Assembly (NCBI RefSeq): GCF_003626535.1
Contig: NZ_RBAL01000007.1
Span: 124,001 to 188,000, forward strand
Reading direction: 5' to 3'
DNA from: Streptomyces hoynatensis
GTDB taxonomy: Bacteria; Actinomycetota; Actinomycetes; Streptomycetales; Streptomycetaceae
Length of the DNA stretch: 64,000 bases
Each line of letters starts with the position of its first letter. Position 1 is the stretch's first letter. A program made the position numbers and the translations under genes. Below, one piece after another: positions 17,248 to 23,965 of this stretch. The notes beneath the pieces are model-generated. The model ran no database searches. It had not been told where the DNA came from and saw only the letters and a list, made by a program, of their open reading frames with translations.

Positions 17248-17278
17248 ACGGGCCCCGGCGGCGCGGCTGAACGGGCCC
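17240..17278 (+). repeat. Direct repeat that duplicates the permease stop codon
   Basis: GCGGCTGAACGGGCCC occurs at 17240-17255 and again at 17263-17278, a 23-bp period. The first copy contains the TGA of the permease (17245-17247) and the second repeats it downstream. Confidence 0.9.
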
Positions 17279-17433
17279 GGCGGCCAGGCCGGCGCCGAAC
17301 GGCCCGCCGGGTCCGGGCCGTTCGCAGGCACGGTCCGCGGCGGGCCCCCGGCCCGGGGCGGCAGGCCACCGCCCGCCCGGCCGCCGCCCGGCCGCCTCCG
17401 CCGCACGCCGACCGCCTCCGCCGCCCGGCCGCG

Positions 17434-18306
17434 CTACACCGCCTCGGCCTCCGCCAGGAACTTCTCCACCCGCTCCCGCCACTCCTCCGGCCGCTCCAGG
17501 TGCGCCAGGTGGCCCGCGTCGGGGATGTCGGCGTAGCTGCCCCGCGGCAGCACCCGCACCATCTCCTGCGCCTCCGCCCGGCCGAGCTCCCCGTCGAGGC
17601 CGCGCAGCACCAGGGCCGGGCAGCGCACCTGGGCCAGCTCCTCCCAGTGGGCGTCGTGCGCCCAGCCCTCGCGGGCGAGCAGGATCTGCCGCCGCGAGAA
17701 GACCGGCCGCCAGCCGTCGGGGCGCTCCGCCATCACCCGGGCGAAGAACTCGCCGCGGGCCGGGCGCGGCCGGTCGAGCGCCGGGTCCTCCTCGGCGAAC
17801 CAGCGCCTGACCTCGGCGAGGCCCCGGAAGGGCAGCGGCCAGGAGGCGAGCCACTGCCGCCACTGCCGCTGGGAACCCGCGCCGAGGGCCGCCGCCCGCA
17901 TGTCGCAGATGACCACCGCGCGCACCAAATCGGGGCGGATGGCCGCCAGCTGCCAGGCCGTCAGCGCGCCCATCGCATGCCCGATCAGGGTGACGGGGCC
18001 CAGCCCGAGCTGCTCGACCGCGGCCTCGGCGTCCGCCACGAAGGTCTCGGGTCCGAAGGGCCCTTCGGCGGGCTTGGCGCTGTCGCCGTGCCCGCGCTGG
18101 TCGAGGCCCACCATCCGGTACCTGCCCGCGAGCCGGCTGGCGACCTCCGCCCAGTGCGCCGCACGCCCCATCAGTCCGTGCAGCAGGAGCACCCCCGGCC
18201 GCCCGGCGGCCGCTCGCCTCTTCCCGGGCGACTCGGCGAACTCCCAGGCCACCAGCCGTACTCCGCCGCTGCCCGTCACGTCCAGTCGGTCCACGCGCTC
18301 GGCCAT
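17434..18306 (-). CDS. Alpha/beta-fold hydrolase-like protein lacking the nucleophilic serine
   Basis: This 290-aa protein clearly has the alpha/beta-hydrolase fold. The oxyanion-hole HGLMG follows VLLL, the conserved DQRGHGDS loop is present, an acidic residue sits in LRGLDGELG, and the catalytic-type histidine is in DAGHLAHLERPEEW. However, the nucleophile elbow reads GHAMG with alanine at residue 111 where GHSMG is expected; the codon is GCG at 17974-17976. If the assembly is right, normal hydrolase chemistry is lost, and the protein may bind a ligand or use another mechanism. The ATG at 18306 has a strong AAGGGGGAG site. A 24-bp tandem repeat and a small open frame lie directly upstream. 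Confidence 0.85.
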   Translation of the reverse strand: MAERVDRLDVTGSGGVRLVAWEFAESPGKRRAAAGRPGVLLLHGLMGRAAHWAEVASRLAGRYRMVGLDQRGHGDSAKPAEGPFGPETFVADAEAAVEQLGLGPVTLIGHAMGALTAWQLAAIRPDLVRAVVICDMRAAALGAGSQRQWRQWLASWPLPFRGLAEVRRWFAEEDPALDRPRPARGEFFARVMAERPDGWRPVFSRRQILLAREGWAHDAHWEELAQVRCPALVLRGLDGELGRAEAQEMVRVLPRGSYADIPDAGHLAHLERPEEWRERVEKFLAEAEAV

Positions 18307-18317
18307 CCGCCGACTCC

Positions 18318-18365
18318 CCCTTCCACCCGTCCTTCCTCCCGCCCTTCCACCCGTCCTTCCTCCCG
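18318..18365 (+). repeat. 24-bp tandem repeat, two copies
   Basis: Two adjacent 24-bp units (18318-18341 and 18342-18365), pyrimidine-rich and starting CCCTTCCACCCG, match perfectly. They lie in the 5' untranslated region of the alpha/beta-hydrolase gene. The unit nearest the gene contributes its ribosome site on the minus strand. Confidence 0.95.
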
Positions 18366-18371
18366 TCCCGC

Positions 18372-18434
18372 TCAACGATCGCCCGCCGCCTGCCGATCCA
18401 CCCCTACGGTATCGAATAGATTTTCGAACACCAT
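18372..18434 (-). CDS. Candidate 20-aa leader peptide upstream of the alpha/beta-hydrolase gene
   Basis: An ATG at 18434 is preceded by an excellent GAAGGGAGGG ribosome site eight bases upstream and opens a 20-codon frame encoding MVFENLFDTVGVDRQAAGDR. It stops 66 bp before the hydrolase start on the same strand. Codon use is atypical (only about 12 of 20 third positions are G or C), and the stretch is markedly richer in A/T than its surroundings. It could be a regulatory leader peptide, the stump of a decayed gene, or chance. I do not recognise the sequence. Confidence 0.3.
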   Translation of the reverse strand: MVFENLFDTVGVDRQAAGDR

Positions 18435-19243
18435 GTCCTGCGCCCTCCCTTCACCTGTTCGAGCGAGCGCTTCCCGTTCCGGCCCGCGCCGGGACCCGCG
18501 GCCGGGAAACGGGAAACGCCCCGGTGGCACTCCCACGCGCCGCGCACCTCCGCCCACCAGGCATCGGCGGCCCGGGAAAGGGCCGACACCGTCCGATACC
18601 GCAAGAAAAAACGCCCCACTCCACTCACCGGAACCGCCTCGAAGCACCCGCAGCGGGCGCGCCGTTGGGAGATCAACGGGTCCGCACCGGGCGACCGGAG
18701 GCCATGACCTCGCGGGAGCCCCGAACGCGCCGGGCGCCCGCGCGCGCCGAGGCACCGACGGCCCCACGGCTCCGCACGACCCACCGACCCAAACGAGCCC
18801 ACACGCCCCGCACCACCCGCACGCCCCGCACCACCCGCAGCGGCCCATCCGGCCGTACGCCCCGCACGGCTCGTCCGGCCCGCAGCTCACCCGGCCCGCG
18901 CGGCTCCCACGCCCCTCGCCCGGCGGACCGCACGCACCGGCGGCGCCGGCCGCCCGCGCACCGCCTGCTGCGCCGCATCACGGCCGCCGCGGTTCGCGGC
19001 CCTCGCCCCCTCGCCCACCCGCGCCGCTCTCCGCCGCGGCGGCGCCTGGGCGCCAGGGCGCCTCTCCCGGGGGACGGCCGCCGCGCCACGGCCCCGCCCC
19101 GGCCCGTCCGCCGCCCGCACCGGGCCCGGACGACCGCGGCCGGTGCGCCCCCGGGCCGCCGCGCGGCGGCCCGGCCCCACGGCCGCCCCGCCCCGGGGCG
19201 GCACTCCTGCGCGACGCGGGCCGGCCGAGCCCGCGGGCGCGGC
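18435..19243. other. Gene-free region (about 800 bp) with simple repeats
   Basis: I see no supportable gene here. Open frames on both strands have low-complexity Pro/Arg/His or Cys/Gly composition and lack ribosome sites. An 18-bp unit, CACGCCCCGCACCACCCG, is perfectly duplicated in tandem at 18802-18837. A short A-rich run occurs near 18603. The 3' end near 19243 borders the dmdR1 stop and is extremely GC-rich, with several possible stem-loops. Confidence 0.6.
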
Positions 19244-19936
19244 TCAGCCCTTCGCCACGAAGACGTGCATCGCGACCCGCGGGTCCAGCTCCGCCGCCTC
19301 GCCGCCGCTGCCGACCTGGATGCCGCCCCCGGCGCCCGAGGTGACGCTGACCGAGGCCCCCGGGTGCACCCCGGCCCGCCGCAGCGTGTGCATCACCTGC
19401 GCGTCCGTCTGGATCGGCTCCCCGATGCGCCGCACGATCACCGTCTTCCCGCCGTCCGCGTCCAGGTCGGAGAGCGCCACCATGCCCTCCTCCAGGAACG
19501 GATCGACCGGGCCGGTCTCGCCGAGCTCCTCCAGCCCCGGGATCGGATTGCCGTAAGGCGACTGGGTCGGGTGGTTCAGCAGCTCCAGGACGCGGCGCTC
19601 CACGGCCTCGCTCATCACGTGCTCCCAGCGGCAGGCCTCCGCGTGCACCTGCTCCCACTCCAGCCCGATCACGTCGACCAGCAGGCACTCGGCGAGCCTG
19701 TGCTTGCGCATCACCCGCTGCGCCAGCCTGCGGCCCTCCGCGGTCAGCTCCAGGTGCCGGTCCCCCGCGATGGTCAGCAGGCCGTCCCGCTCCATCCTGG
19801 CGACCGTCTGGCTCACCGTCGGCCCGCTCTGCTCCAGTCGCTCGGCGATTCGGGCCCGCATCGGCACCACCCCCTCCTCCTCCAGCTCCAGGATGGTGCG
19901 GAGGTACATCTCGGTGGTATCGATAAGTCCGGACAT
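19244..19936 (-). CDS. dmdR1: Iron-dependent DtxR-family repressor DmdR1
   Basis: DmdR1 binds ferrous iron and represses siderophore and iron-uptake genes at iron boxes. The 230-aa length and the opening [15 protein letters not shown] match the Streptomyces protein (SCO4394). All metal ligands known from DtxR are present: M10, C102, E105 and H106 in one site and H79, E83 and H98 in the other. The winged-helix DNA-binding domain is at residues 1-70 ([20 protein letters not shown]), followed by the dimerisation domain and a C-terminal SH3-like domain. The ATG at 19936 has a GAGGGG site. I see no iron box just upstream. It is divergent from the nagS-like gene. Antisense open frames occur opposite it, as reported for adm in S. 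coelicolor. Confidence 0.95.
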   Translation of the reverse strand: MSGLIDTTEMYLRTILELEEEGVVPMRARIAERLEQSGPTVSQTVARMERDGLLTIAGDRHLELTAEGRRLAQRVMRKHRLAECLLVDVIGLEWEQVHAEACRWEHVMSEAVERRVLELLNHPTQSPYGNPIPGLEELGETGPVDPFLEEGMVALSDLDADGGKTVIVRRIGEPIQTDAQVMHTLRRAGVHPGASVSVTSGAGGGIQVGSGGEAAELDPRVAMHVFVAKG

Positions 19937-20032
19937 GAGTGCCCCTCGATATCTCGTGCGGTGGCCCTGCCCTCCATACTGACGCACGCCACTGACAACC
20001 GATCCCCTTCTGCGTTTTCGCCCCCGCGCATA

Positions 20033-20063
20033 TTGACACCGGAGTGGTCCAGACCACTACGGT
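20033..20063 (+). promoter_or_regulatory. Promoter of the nagS-like gene
   Basis: A consensus -35 TTGACA (20033-20038) is followed by a TACGGT -10-like hexamer (20058-20063) with a slightly long 19-bp spacer. The DasR-type palindrome fills the spacer, so a bound repressor would block RNA polymerase. Confidence 0.6.
20043..20058 (+). promoter_or_regulatory. DasR-responsive element (dre)
   Basis: AGTGGTCCAGACCACT is an inverted repeat with perfect 7-bp arms. It differs from the common dre form ACTGGTCTAGACCACT/AGTGGTCTAGACCACT essentially at the centre. DasR is the GntR-family repressor of N-acetylglucosamine metabolism in Streptomyces, released by glucosamine-6-phosphate. The site lies 80 bp before an SIS-domain gene linked to aminosugar metabolism. 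Confidence 0.8.
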
Positions 20064-20138
20064 GTGCCGGGCCCGGCGTGCGACCGCGGGGCCGCGCGGT
20101 CCGCGTGGGCCGCACGAGCCGGAAGGGACGCGCCAGCC

Positions 20139-21047
20139 ATGAACGACCGGAGCGAGACGCTCGCCAGTCAGTTCTTCGACGCCGCCATCGGCCTGCTCGC
20201 CGAGACCCGCGAGCGGGAGGCGGACCGCATCGCGGAGGCCGCCGGGCTGATCGCCGGCACCGTGGCCGCGGGCGGCACCCTCTTCGCCTACGGCGCCGGC
20301 CACTCCGCGCTCCCGGCCCAGGACCTGGTGTACCGCGCGGGCGGCCTGGCCCTGGTCAATCTGCTCTCCGTCCCCGGCACCACCGGCGTGGACGTCTCGC
20401 CCGCCACCCTGGGCAGCGCCCTGGAGCACGTCGCGGGGCTGGCCCCCGCCGTCCTGGACAGCAGCCCGGCGCGGCCGGGCGACCTGTTGATCGTCGTCTC
20501 CCTCTCGGGGCGCAACGCGCTGCCGGTGGAGATGGCGAGCCAGGCCAGGTCGCGCGGCCTGCGGGTGATCGGCGTCACCTCGGTGCGGTACGCCGAGGCG
20601 ACCGCCTCCCGGCATCCTTCCGGCACCTTCCTGAAGGACCACTGCGATCTCGTGCTGGACAGCGGCGTCCCGATCGGCGACACCACCCTGCACGCCGAGG
20701 GGGTGGGCGCGCCCTTCGCCCCGGCGTCCACCGTGGTGACCTGCGCCCTGCTCCAGGCCGTCGTCGCCGAGGCCGCCGGCCGGCTGGCGGCCGGGGGCAC
20801 CGAGCCGCCGCTGCTGCGCTCCGCGAACGTGGACGGCGGCGCGGAGTGGAACGAGCGGGTGTTCGCCGAGCACGCCGACCGCATCCTGTGGCGGCGTGCC
20901 GCCCCCGGGTCCGCCGCTCCCGCCGCCGCTCCCCTCGCCGCCGCGGCCGAGGGGCCGGCCGGCGGCGCGGGTCAGGCGTGCGGGCCGCAAGGGTCGCCGA
21001 GCCCGGCGAGGTCGAGCGCCGACGCCACCCGCAGCGCCACGTCCTGA
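20139..21047 (+). CDS. nagS: SIS-domain aminosugar-phosphate isomerase-like protein (NagS-like)
   Basis: This 302-aa protein has one SIS sugar-phosphate-binding domain: GGTLFAYGAGHSALPAQDLV near residues 45-64, VVSLSGRNALPVEMASQA near residue 120, and GLRVIGVTSVRY. It is adjacent and divergent to dmdR1, as SCO4393 is in S. coelicolor. That protein has been reported as NagS, a mediator of glucosamine and N-acetylglucosamine toxicity. The dre palindrome in its promoter fits DasR control. The ATG at 20139 has a GGAAGGGA site ten bases upstream. The last 40 or so residues are Ala/Gly/Ser-rich and read 76 bp into the antisense of the next gene. This looks like a stop-codon loss or a non-conserved tail. 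Confidence 0.88.
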   Translation: MNDRSETLASQFFDAAIGLLAETREREADRIAEAAGLIAGTVAAGGTLFAYGAGHSALPAQDLVYRAGGLALVNLLSVPGTTGVDVSPATLGSALEHVAGLAPAVLDSSPARPGDLLIVVSLSGRNALPVEMASQARSRGLRVIGVTSVRYAEATASRHPSGTFLKDHCDLVLDSGVPIGDTTLHAEGVGAPFAPASTVVTCALLQAVVAEAAGRLAAGGTEPPLLRSANVDGGAEWNERVFAEHADRILWRRAAPGSAAPAAAPLAAAAEGPAGGAGQACGPQGSPSPARSSADATRSATS

Positions 21048-22438
21048 CCGTAGGCCGCGTCCGCCCGGTCGAAGGCGCGGCGGCTCGCGCCGCGCAGGAA
21101 GGTGAGCACCCCGAGGTTGCAGCCGCGGCTGCGCAGCACCACGCACAGCGCGTGCTCCGCCTCCTTGGGCCACCGGTGCTCCACCGCCCACCCGGACCGG
21201 GACACGCCCCCGGTCGCCCGCACCGGTACCCCCCTCTCCAGGGCCTGCGGGGCCGGGTGTCCCGGCCGGTAGCGCACGGGCACCCCGCGCGTCGGGGTCG
21301 CGGCGCCGAAGCCCGCCGGGGTCTCGGCGATCCTGACCAGCCTGGCGCCCGCGGTGACGTCGAGGAGCGCGTGGTCGGCGAAGCCGGCGAGCGCGTAGTG
21401 CAGGTGCAGCACGGCGGCGTCGAACGGGTCCTCGCAGTCGGCCGCCGCCCGGGCCGCCCGGCTGAGCTGACTGTCGCGGAAGCGCTGCCTCGCCGCCTCC
21501 TGGGCCTGCTGCCTGGCGCGGGTGACGTCCTGGAAGATCCAGGCCACGCCGAGCGGGGCGGCGTCCGAGGCCAGCGGCGATCCCAGTTGGAGGAAGCCGC
21601 TGAGCAGGCAGCGGCGCGCCGCCGCGGGTCTGGAGCGGCCGATGCCGATCGGCTCCTCCCTGGCCCCGTCGTCCTGGAGGGTCACCCACAGCTCGACGGG
21701 CTCCTCGGGCGCCCGGCCGATCAGGGCGTGCTCGACGGCGCTCTCCAGCTCCTCCAGGCCGGGCCCGAAGAACTCGCCGAGCGGCTCGCCGAGCATGTCC
21801 ACCGGGGAGACGGCCAGCGCGTCCGCGGCCCGGTCGTTCACCGCGACGGCGCGCTGGTCGGCGTCGACGACGACCACGGCCCAGGAGGAGTCCTTCAGCA
21901 GCGCCTCGCTCAGCGCGAGGTTCCGCTCCAGGTCGAGCTGGGCGTGCACCTCGCTGAAGGCGCAGTAGACGCCGGTGGGGCGGCCGTCCGCGCCGCGGAT
22001 GGCGGTGGTCTGGGCGCGCACCAGCACCCGGCCGCCGTCCTGGCGCAGCAGCGGGAACTCCTGTGCCTGGCGAACGGCCCCCTCGATCGCCGGCATGTGC
22101 GCCGACAGTCCCTGCAACGGCCTGAGCACCGACAGCAGGCGGTCGAGCACCTCGGGCGCGTCCGCCTCGCGGACGGCCCAGCCGCCGAGGCCCTGCCGGC
22201 CGACGACCTGTTCGCGCGGCCAGCCGAGCAGGCGCTCCGCCTGGCCGTTCCAGTGCGTGATCCTTCCCGTGACGTCCACGGCGAACAGCGCGGCGTCCAT
22301 CCCGTCGAGCAGGGCGGCAAGCAGCCGGCCGTCGGCGGCGTGGACCTCGCGCGGGCGCGGGTCGTTCTCCGCTTCATGGGCGAGGCCCGCGGCCTCGGGG
22401 ACGCCGGAAACCTCGGAGACCTTGGAATGAGCGTTCAC
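20972..22438 (-). CDS. PAS/GAF sensory protein without an obvious output domain
   Basis: This 488-aa cytoplasmic protein has at least two PAS domains and a GAF-like C-terminal domain. The first PAS is near residues 40-170, with ALFAVDVTGRITHWNGQAE and ERLLGW. The second follows at about 190-320, with AVVVVDADQRAVAVNDRAAD. The C-terminal domain, from about residue 340 onward, includes LHLHYALAGFADHALLDVTA. These are the sensor parts of Streptomyces PAS-GAF-PP2C (RsbU-like) phosphatases, but I see no PP2C, kinase or GGDEF motif, so it may act through a partner. The GTG at 22438 has a GGGGG site. A hairpin with a T-run lies just upstream. It converges on the nagS-like gene with a 76-bp overlap. 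Confidence 0.82.
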   Translation of the reverse strand: MNAHSKVSEVSGVPEAAGLAHEAENDPRPREVHAADGRLLAALLDGMDAALFAVDVTGRITHWNGQAERLLGWPREQVVGRQGLGGWAVREADAPEVLDRLLSVLRPLQGLSAHMPAIEGAVRQAQEFPLLRQDGGRVLVRAQTTAIRGADGRPTGVYCAFSEVHAQLDLERNLALSEALLKDSSWAVVVVDADQRAVAVNDRAADALAVSPVDMLGEPLGEFFGPGLEELESAVEHALIGRAPEEPVELWVTLQDDGAREEPIGIGRSRPAAARRCLLSGFLQLGSPLASDAAPLGVAWIFQDVTRARQQAQEAARQRFRDSQLSRAARAAADCEDPFDAAVLHLHYALAGFADHALLDVTAGARLVRIAETPAGFGAATPTRGVPVRYRPGHPAPQALERGVPVRATGGVSRSGWAVEHRWPKEAEHALCVVLRSRGCNLGVLTFLRGASRRAFDRADAAYGQDVALRVASALDLAGLGDPCGPHA

Positions 22439-22459
22439 CTGATACCCCCAGCACAGGAG

Positions 22460-22483
22460 AAAAAGCGCACCGGTCGAGTGCGC
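22460..22483 (-). terminator. Stem-loop with T-run in the leader of the PAS/GAF gene
   Basis: On the minus strand GCGCAC (22483-22478) pairs with GTGCGC (22470-22465) around a 7-nt loop and is followed directly by TTTTT. This is a rare canonical intrinsic terminator for such a GC-rich genome. It ends only about 22 bp before the PAS/GAF start, so it could attenuate that gene. Confidence 0.5.
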
Positions 22484-22556
22484 CGGACCATTCAACTCCA
22501 CGGTGACGTCCGTCACATAGGGTTTCGCGGAATCTCGTTGCCCGACTGAAATTAAG

Positions 22557-22586
22557 TTGTGGCGGCCTCCCGGGAGCGCCTAACGT
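22557..22586 (+). promoter_or_regulatory. Predicted housekeeping promoter
   Basis: TTGTGG (22557-22562) and TAACGT (22581-22586) are separated by 18 bp, matching the Streptomyces HrdB-type pattern TTGNNN-N18-TANNNT. Transcription would run rightward into a region with no annotated long gene. Confidence 0.5.
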
Positions 22587-22619
22587 ACGAGGCACACGAG
22601 AAGGGAGGTGGTTCGGCAG

Positions 22620-22658
22620 ATGTATGACAACCGGACGCGTGAGGTGGCTGCGGCCTAG
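22620..22658 (+). CDS. Candidate 12-aa peptide with a strong ribosome site
   Basis: The predicted promoter at 22557 is followed by AAGGGAGGTGG at about 22601-22611 and an ATG at 22620. This opens a 12-codon frame encoding MYDNRTREVAAA and ending in TAG at 22656-22658. An overlapping ATG at 22624 in another frame and a GTG at 22679 could instead start longer products, but their codon bias is weak. The promoter plus ribosome site look deliberate, so either a micro-protein or a regulatory transcript is likely here. Confidence 0.3.
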   Translation: MYDNRTREVAAA

Positions 22659-22996
22659 CGGCCAAGGTCCCACGACACGTGGAGCCGGCGCCGCCGGCCA
22701 ATCCCAAGCAGTCACCCGATCCGCGGGCCGCCGGTGTCGTCCGGCCGGCTCCCCCGGGGCGCAGCCCGCGCCCCAGGGGACCAAGGCCCGCGGATCGCTG
22801 CTTTTCCCGGAGCTTTTCCCCGGGCACCGAAAGTTTTTCCGAGATACTTTCGGATCTTCCCGGTTTTCTTTCAGTTCTTTTCGGCGACCGTTCCGGAAAC
22901 CGCCCCGAGGGTGCCGGTGGGACGCGGGGCCGGGCCGCCGGGGACGAGCGGGCCGGCCCGGCCGGACCGAGCCGCCCCGGGCGGGGGCGGAGCCGC
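22659..22996. other. Gene-free region (338 bp) upstream of the pdxH stop, with an inverted repeat
   Basis: I see no convincing gene. A perfect inverted repeat, CCGAAAGT and ACTTTCGG separated by 11 nt, lies at about 22828-22855. It sits in a T-rich patch (22800-22890) that is unusual for this GC-rich sequence. It could be the terminator of pdxH (minus strand) or of the short transcript predicted from 22593. The rest is GC-rich with no recognisable signal. Confidence 0.4.
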
Positions 22997-23770
22997 TCAG
23001 GGACAGAGCCGCTCGACCGCCCAGCCCGCCCCCTCCCGCACGTACCGCAGCCGGTCGTGCAGCCGGTTCTCCCGGCCCTGCCAGAACTCGACCGTCTCCG
23101 GCACCACCCGGTACCCGCCCCACTGCGGCGGCGCCGGAACGTCCACGCCCTCCGGATAGCGCTCGGCGAGCGCCGCGTACATGCGGTCGAGCTCGTCCCG
23201 TGAGGCGACCTTGGAGGACTGCTCGCTCGCCCAGGCGCCCAGCTGCGAGCCGTGCGGCCTCGTCCTGAAGTACGCCACCGACTCGTCCCTGCCGGTGCGC
23301 TCCGCGGTGCCGGTCACGATCACCTGGCGGGCGATGCCGTGCCAGGGGAAGAGCAGCGCGACCCGCGGGTTGGCCTCGATCTCCCGTCCCTTGCGCGAGC
23401 CGTAGTTGGTGAAGAAGACGAAGCCGCGCCGGTCGAACTGCTTCATCAGGACGGTCCGCGAGCTGGGGCGGCCCGCGCCGTCCGCCGTGGACAGGACCAT
23501 GGCGTTCGGCTCGTGCAGGCCGCTCTCCGCCACCTGCGCGAACCAGCGCGAGAACTGCTCGAAGGGGTCGGCCGCGAGCTGCTTCTCGTCCAGCCCGTCC
23601 GCGCGGTACCGCGCACGCATCGGGGCCGGGTCGAGGGTGCCGCCGGGTGGGCCGCCGGAAGAACCGCAGGAACGGCCGGAAGAACCGCTGGACCCTGCGT
23701 CGGAAGGCGCGTCGGGGGAACTGCCGCGGGGACTGTCGAAGGCGCGTGCATCGCTGTCGGCGTGGGACAC
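22997..23770 (-). CDS. pdxH: Pyridoxamine/pyridoxine 5'-phosphate oxidase
   Basis: PdxH uses FMN and oxygen to make pyridoxal 5'-phosphate, the last step of vitamin B6 salvage. The conserved region starts at [20 protein letters not shown]. It includes the FMN-binding [20 protein letters not shown], the stretch [20 protein letters not shown], and the C-terminal [15 protein letters not shown] ending near LCP. The GTG at 23770 gives 257 aa, with an unusual 50-residue Ser/Gly-rich N-terminal extension. It has a weak ribosome site, so a start nearer MRARYR is possible. It is divergent from citrate synthase, as in S. coelicolor (SCO4387/SCO4388 from memory). Confidence 0.92.
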   Translation of the reverse strand: MSHADSDARAFDSPRGSSPDAPSDAGSSGSSGRSCGSSGGPPGGTLDPAPMRARYRADGLDEKQLAADPFEQFSRWFAQVAESGLHEPNAMVLSTADGAGRPSSRTVLMKQFDRRGFVFFTNYGSRKGREIEANPRVALLFPWHGIARQVIVTGTAERTGRDESVAYFRTRPHGSQLGAWASEQSSKVASRDELDRMYAALAERYPEGVDVPAPPQWGGYRVVPETVEFWQGRENRLHDRLRYVREGAGWAVERLCP

Positions 23771-23965
23771 GCGCCATATCTTGCAACACTCCGCCGACAC
23801 CGGCGGTCCGGGCGCGGTTTTGTCCCGCGCTCTGTGGCCGCCCGACACCCGGAGTTAAGGTGACCGCCAGACTCACCGCCTGAACAGGGGCGTTGTCCGC
23901 CGGCCGCCTCGCGCCGCCCCGCGCGCCGTCCGCCCACCGCCCCGCACGTACCGAGGAGCCGCCCG

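Noticed and set aside
18415..18440. LexA/SOS box (TCGAAC near 18424)
   Set aside because: Only one half-site fits; the second half is absent at the required spacing.
17900..22549. A plus-strand open frame of more than 1500 codons
   Set aside because: It runs antisense through the hydrolase-like, dmdR1 and PAS/GAF genes, has Arg/Pro/Gly-rich composition and no ribosome site; it is a shadow of GC-biased codons on the other strand.
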